Position numbers and translations under genes: made by a program
NCBI GenBank assembly: GCA_011051855.1
Contig: DRKG01000323.1
Span: 1 to 6,518, forward strand
Reading direction: 5' to 3'
DNA: 6,518 nucleotides
DNA from: a bacterium
Lineage (GTDB): Bacteria > Planctomycetota > UBA1135 > UBA2386
The notes under the pieces: generated by a model
What the model was told of the DNA's origin: nothing
The model's input: the letters and a program-made list of their open reading frames with translations, nothing else
The model's database searches: none
Part shown: piece after piece, positions 5,600 through 6,518 of the stretch
Layout of the letters: each line of letters starts with the position of its first letter
How positions within the stretch are numbered: the stretch's first letter is position 1

Positions 5600-6406
5600 C
5601 TACGCCAGCAGGTCCATGATGCGGCCCCGGTCGCGGTTCTGGATGCGCTGGCCCGCAATCGCTAGGTCGGACAGGATCCGGTTACGCGTCACTTCGGCGA
5701 TTTCGCGCGCGACGTCGGCGTCCTCGATGCGCGAGCGCGCGGCTTCCTGGTTCTCGCGCTGCACGGCCAGCCGTTCCCGCTGCCGGTCCAGGTTGTTGTC
5801 GAGCGCACCGAGACGGGCCCGCTGGCTCGACAGGGTGTCCTGCGCGTTGTCGAGGGCGGCGAGCGTGTTCGGGTCGGACACGTCGAGGCCGCTGACGCCG
5901 AGTGCTTGCGCGCGGGCATCGTCGATCGCGACCTGCGTGCTGCCCCCGTCGCCGTCGGTGAGTTCGATGGCGCCGGTGCCGCTGGCCGAACCGTCGAGCA
6001 ACGGCCGGCCGCCGAAGTCGGTGCCGGCGGCGGTCTGGTCGAGTTGGGCGGCGAGTTGGTCGTATTCTTGCTGGATGGTGGCGCGGTCGGCGTCCGACAG
6101 GGTGCCGTTCTGCGCCTGGATGGTCAGTTCCCGCATGCGCCCGATGGTGTCCTGGCTGGTGCCCAGGGCCGCTTCGGCGGTGCGCACGAGGCTCTGGCCG
6201 TCGGCGAGGTTGCGTTCGCCCTGGGCTGCGCCGCGGACCTCGGCTTCGAGCCGGCGTGCGATCGCCAGCCCGGCGCTGTCGTCGGCGGCGGAGACGATGC
6301 GCTTGCCGCTGGCGAGGCGCTGGCTGGCGCGGCTCTGGGCGCGGAGGGTTTGGCTCAGGAAGCGCCGGCCGAAGCCGCCGTTCTGGCCCTGGATCGAAAG
6401 GCTCAT
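5600..6406 (-). CDS. Short flagellin, filament subunit, 268 aa
   Basis: This is the structural subunit of the flagellar filament, exported by the flagellar type III apparatus and polymerised outside the cell. LASGKRI at 31-37, ADDSAGLAIA at 41-50 and the GRMRELTIQ helix near 89-97 form the N-terminal D1. SQRARLGAL, AARSRIEDADVA and the VTRNRIL helix (about 194-244) form the C-terminal D1. From residue 30 to about 120 it aligns by eye without gaps to Salmonella FliC. The middle (about 138-180) is only ~40 residues, so D2/D3 are nearly absent, as in many minimal flagellins. The two D0 ends are unusually arginine-rich. AGGAG seven bases upstream supports the ATG at 6406. No chaperone, cap or hook gene is nearby. 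FlgL is less likely because the SRIEDADVA signature is flagellin-like. I give no gene symbol because fliC/fla naming is not settled here. Confidence 0.93.
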   Translation of the reverse strand: MSLSIQGQNGGFGRRFLSQTLRAQSRASQRLASGKRIVSAADDSAGLAIARRLEAEVRGAAQGERNLADGQSLVRTAEAALGTSQDTIGRMRELTIQAQNGTLSDADRATIQQEYDQLAAQLDQTAAGTDFGGRPLLDGSASGTGAIELTDGDGGSTQVAIDDARAQALGVSGLDVSDPNTLAALDNAQDTLSSQRARLGALDNNLDRQRERLAVQRENQEAARSRIEDADVAREIAEVTRNRILSDLAIAGQRIQNRDRGRIMDLLA

Positions 6407-6413
6407 GGGTTCT

Positions 6414-6418
6414 CTCCT
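6414..6418 (-). promoter_or_regulatory. Ribosome binding site of the flagellin gene
   Basis: On the minus strand AGGAG lies seven bases before the flagellin ATG, in the context GCAGGAGAGAACCC. It is the only near-consensus, well-spaced Shine-Dalgarno site in the window and fits high expression of the filament subunit. The lipoprotein and protease starts have none. Confidence 0.8.
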
Positions 6419-6419
6419 G

Positions 6420-6440
6420 CGACCCGGGGACTCCGGGTCG
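6420..6440 (-). promoter_or_regulatory. Perfect 8-bp hairpin directly upstream of the flagellin ribosome binding site
   Basis: CGACCCGG (6420-6427) and CCGGGTCG (6433-6440) form an uninterrupted 8-bp stem with a 5-base loop. In the minus-strand mRNA the stem ends one base before AGGAG (6418-6414). It could protect the 5' end, limit ribosome access or bind a regulator. A second CGGGTCG copy at 6460-6466 could compete for the same pairing partner if it is transcribed. Confidence 0.5.
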
Positions 6441-6446
6441 TGGGGC

Positions 6447-6474
6447 GAATCGACACCATCGGGTCGCGCCTTGA
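6447..6474 (-). promoter_or_regulatory. Weak sigma-28-like promoter candidate for the flagellin gene
   Basis: On the minus strand TCAA (6474-6471), a 16-base spacer and GTCGATTC (6454-6447) resemble the FliA/sigma-28 pattern TAAA-N15-GCCGATAA, with 3 of 4 and 5 of 8 matches and one base extra in the spacer. Transcription would begin near 6440, at the base of the leader hairpin. The match is weak and the region is GC-rich, so this is a suggestion only. Confidence 0.25.
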
Positions 6475-6518
6475 CCGGCGCGTCCCGGAACGAGACCGCA
6501 ACCGCAGCGCGGCGGTGC

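Noticed and set aside
6475..6518. Possible sigma-54 promoter elements upstream of the flagellin
   Set aside because: GG and GC elements with the required 10-base separation and surrounding consensus were not found; the GC-rich sequence only offers partial matches.

Overview
This is a GC-rich window from a Gram-negative, motile bacterium: it holds a flagellin, a lipoprotein with an outer-membrane-barrel-like end, and a large Sec-exported protease. The protease architecture (propeptide, M36-like catalytic domain, Ig-like domain, jelly-roll domain, uncharacterised C-terminal module) and the weak or absent Shine-Dalgarno sites at two of the genes resemble Planctomycetota, especially uncultured lineages. 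This is inference, and another high-GC phylum such as Myxococcota is possible.

Layout. Bases 1-1238 (+) hold the 3' end of elbB (DJ-1/PfpI family), overlapped at ATGA by a classical short-chain dehydrogenase/reductase (SDR). The two look like one operon and sit on a G7 tract. After a 141-base gap comes a lone lipoprotein gene (1380-2333, +) that I cannot assign to a family. It converges with a 995-residue secreted zinc metalloprotease gene (2428-5415, -). The 94 bases between their stop codons hold three hairpins, one of them a good terminator candidate. Upstream of the protease, on the same strand, lies a short flagellin gene (5600-6406, -). A hairpin in the 184-base gap probably ends the flagellin transcript. 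The 112 bases upstream of the flagellin hold a good ribosome binding site, an 8-bp hairpin directly against it, and a weak sigma-28-like promoter.

How the genes relate. The elbB-SDR pair is cytoplasmic metabolism or carbonyl detoxification. The other three genes make envelope or extracellular products, but nothing ties them into one pathway. No other flagellar gene is present, so the flagellin is an isolated locus. I saw no tRNA, rRNA, CRISPR array, insertion sequence or phage gene, and no convincing new multi-gene system. The most unusual points are the arginine-rich D0 ends of the flagellin, the flagellin leader structure, the domain inserted between protease propeptide and catalytic domain, and the lipobox-plus-barrel protein.
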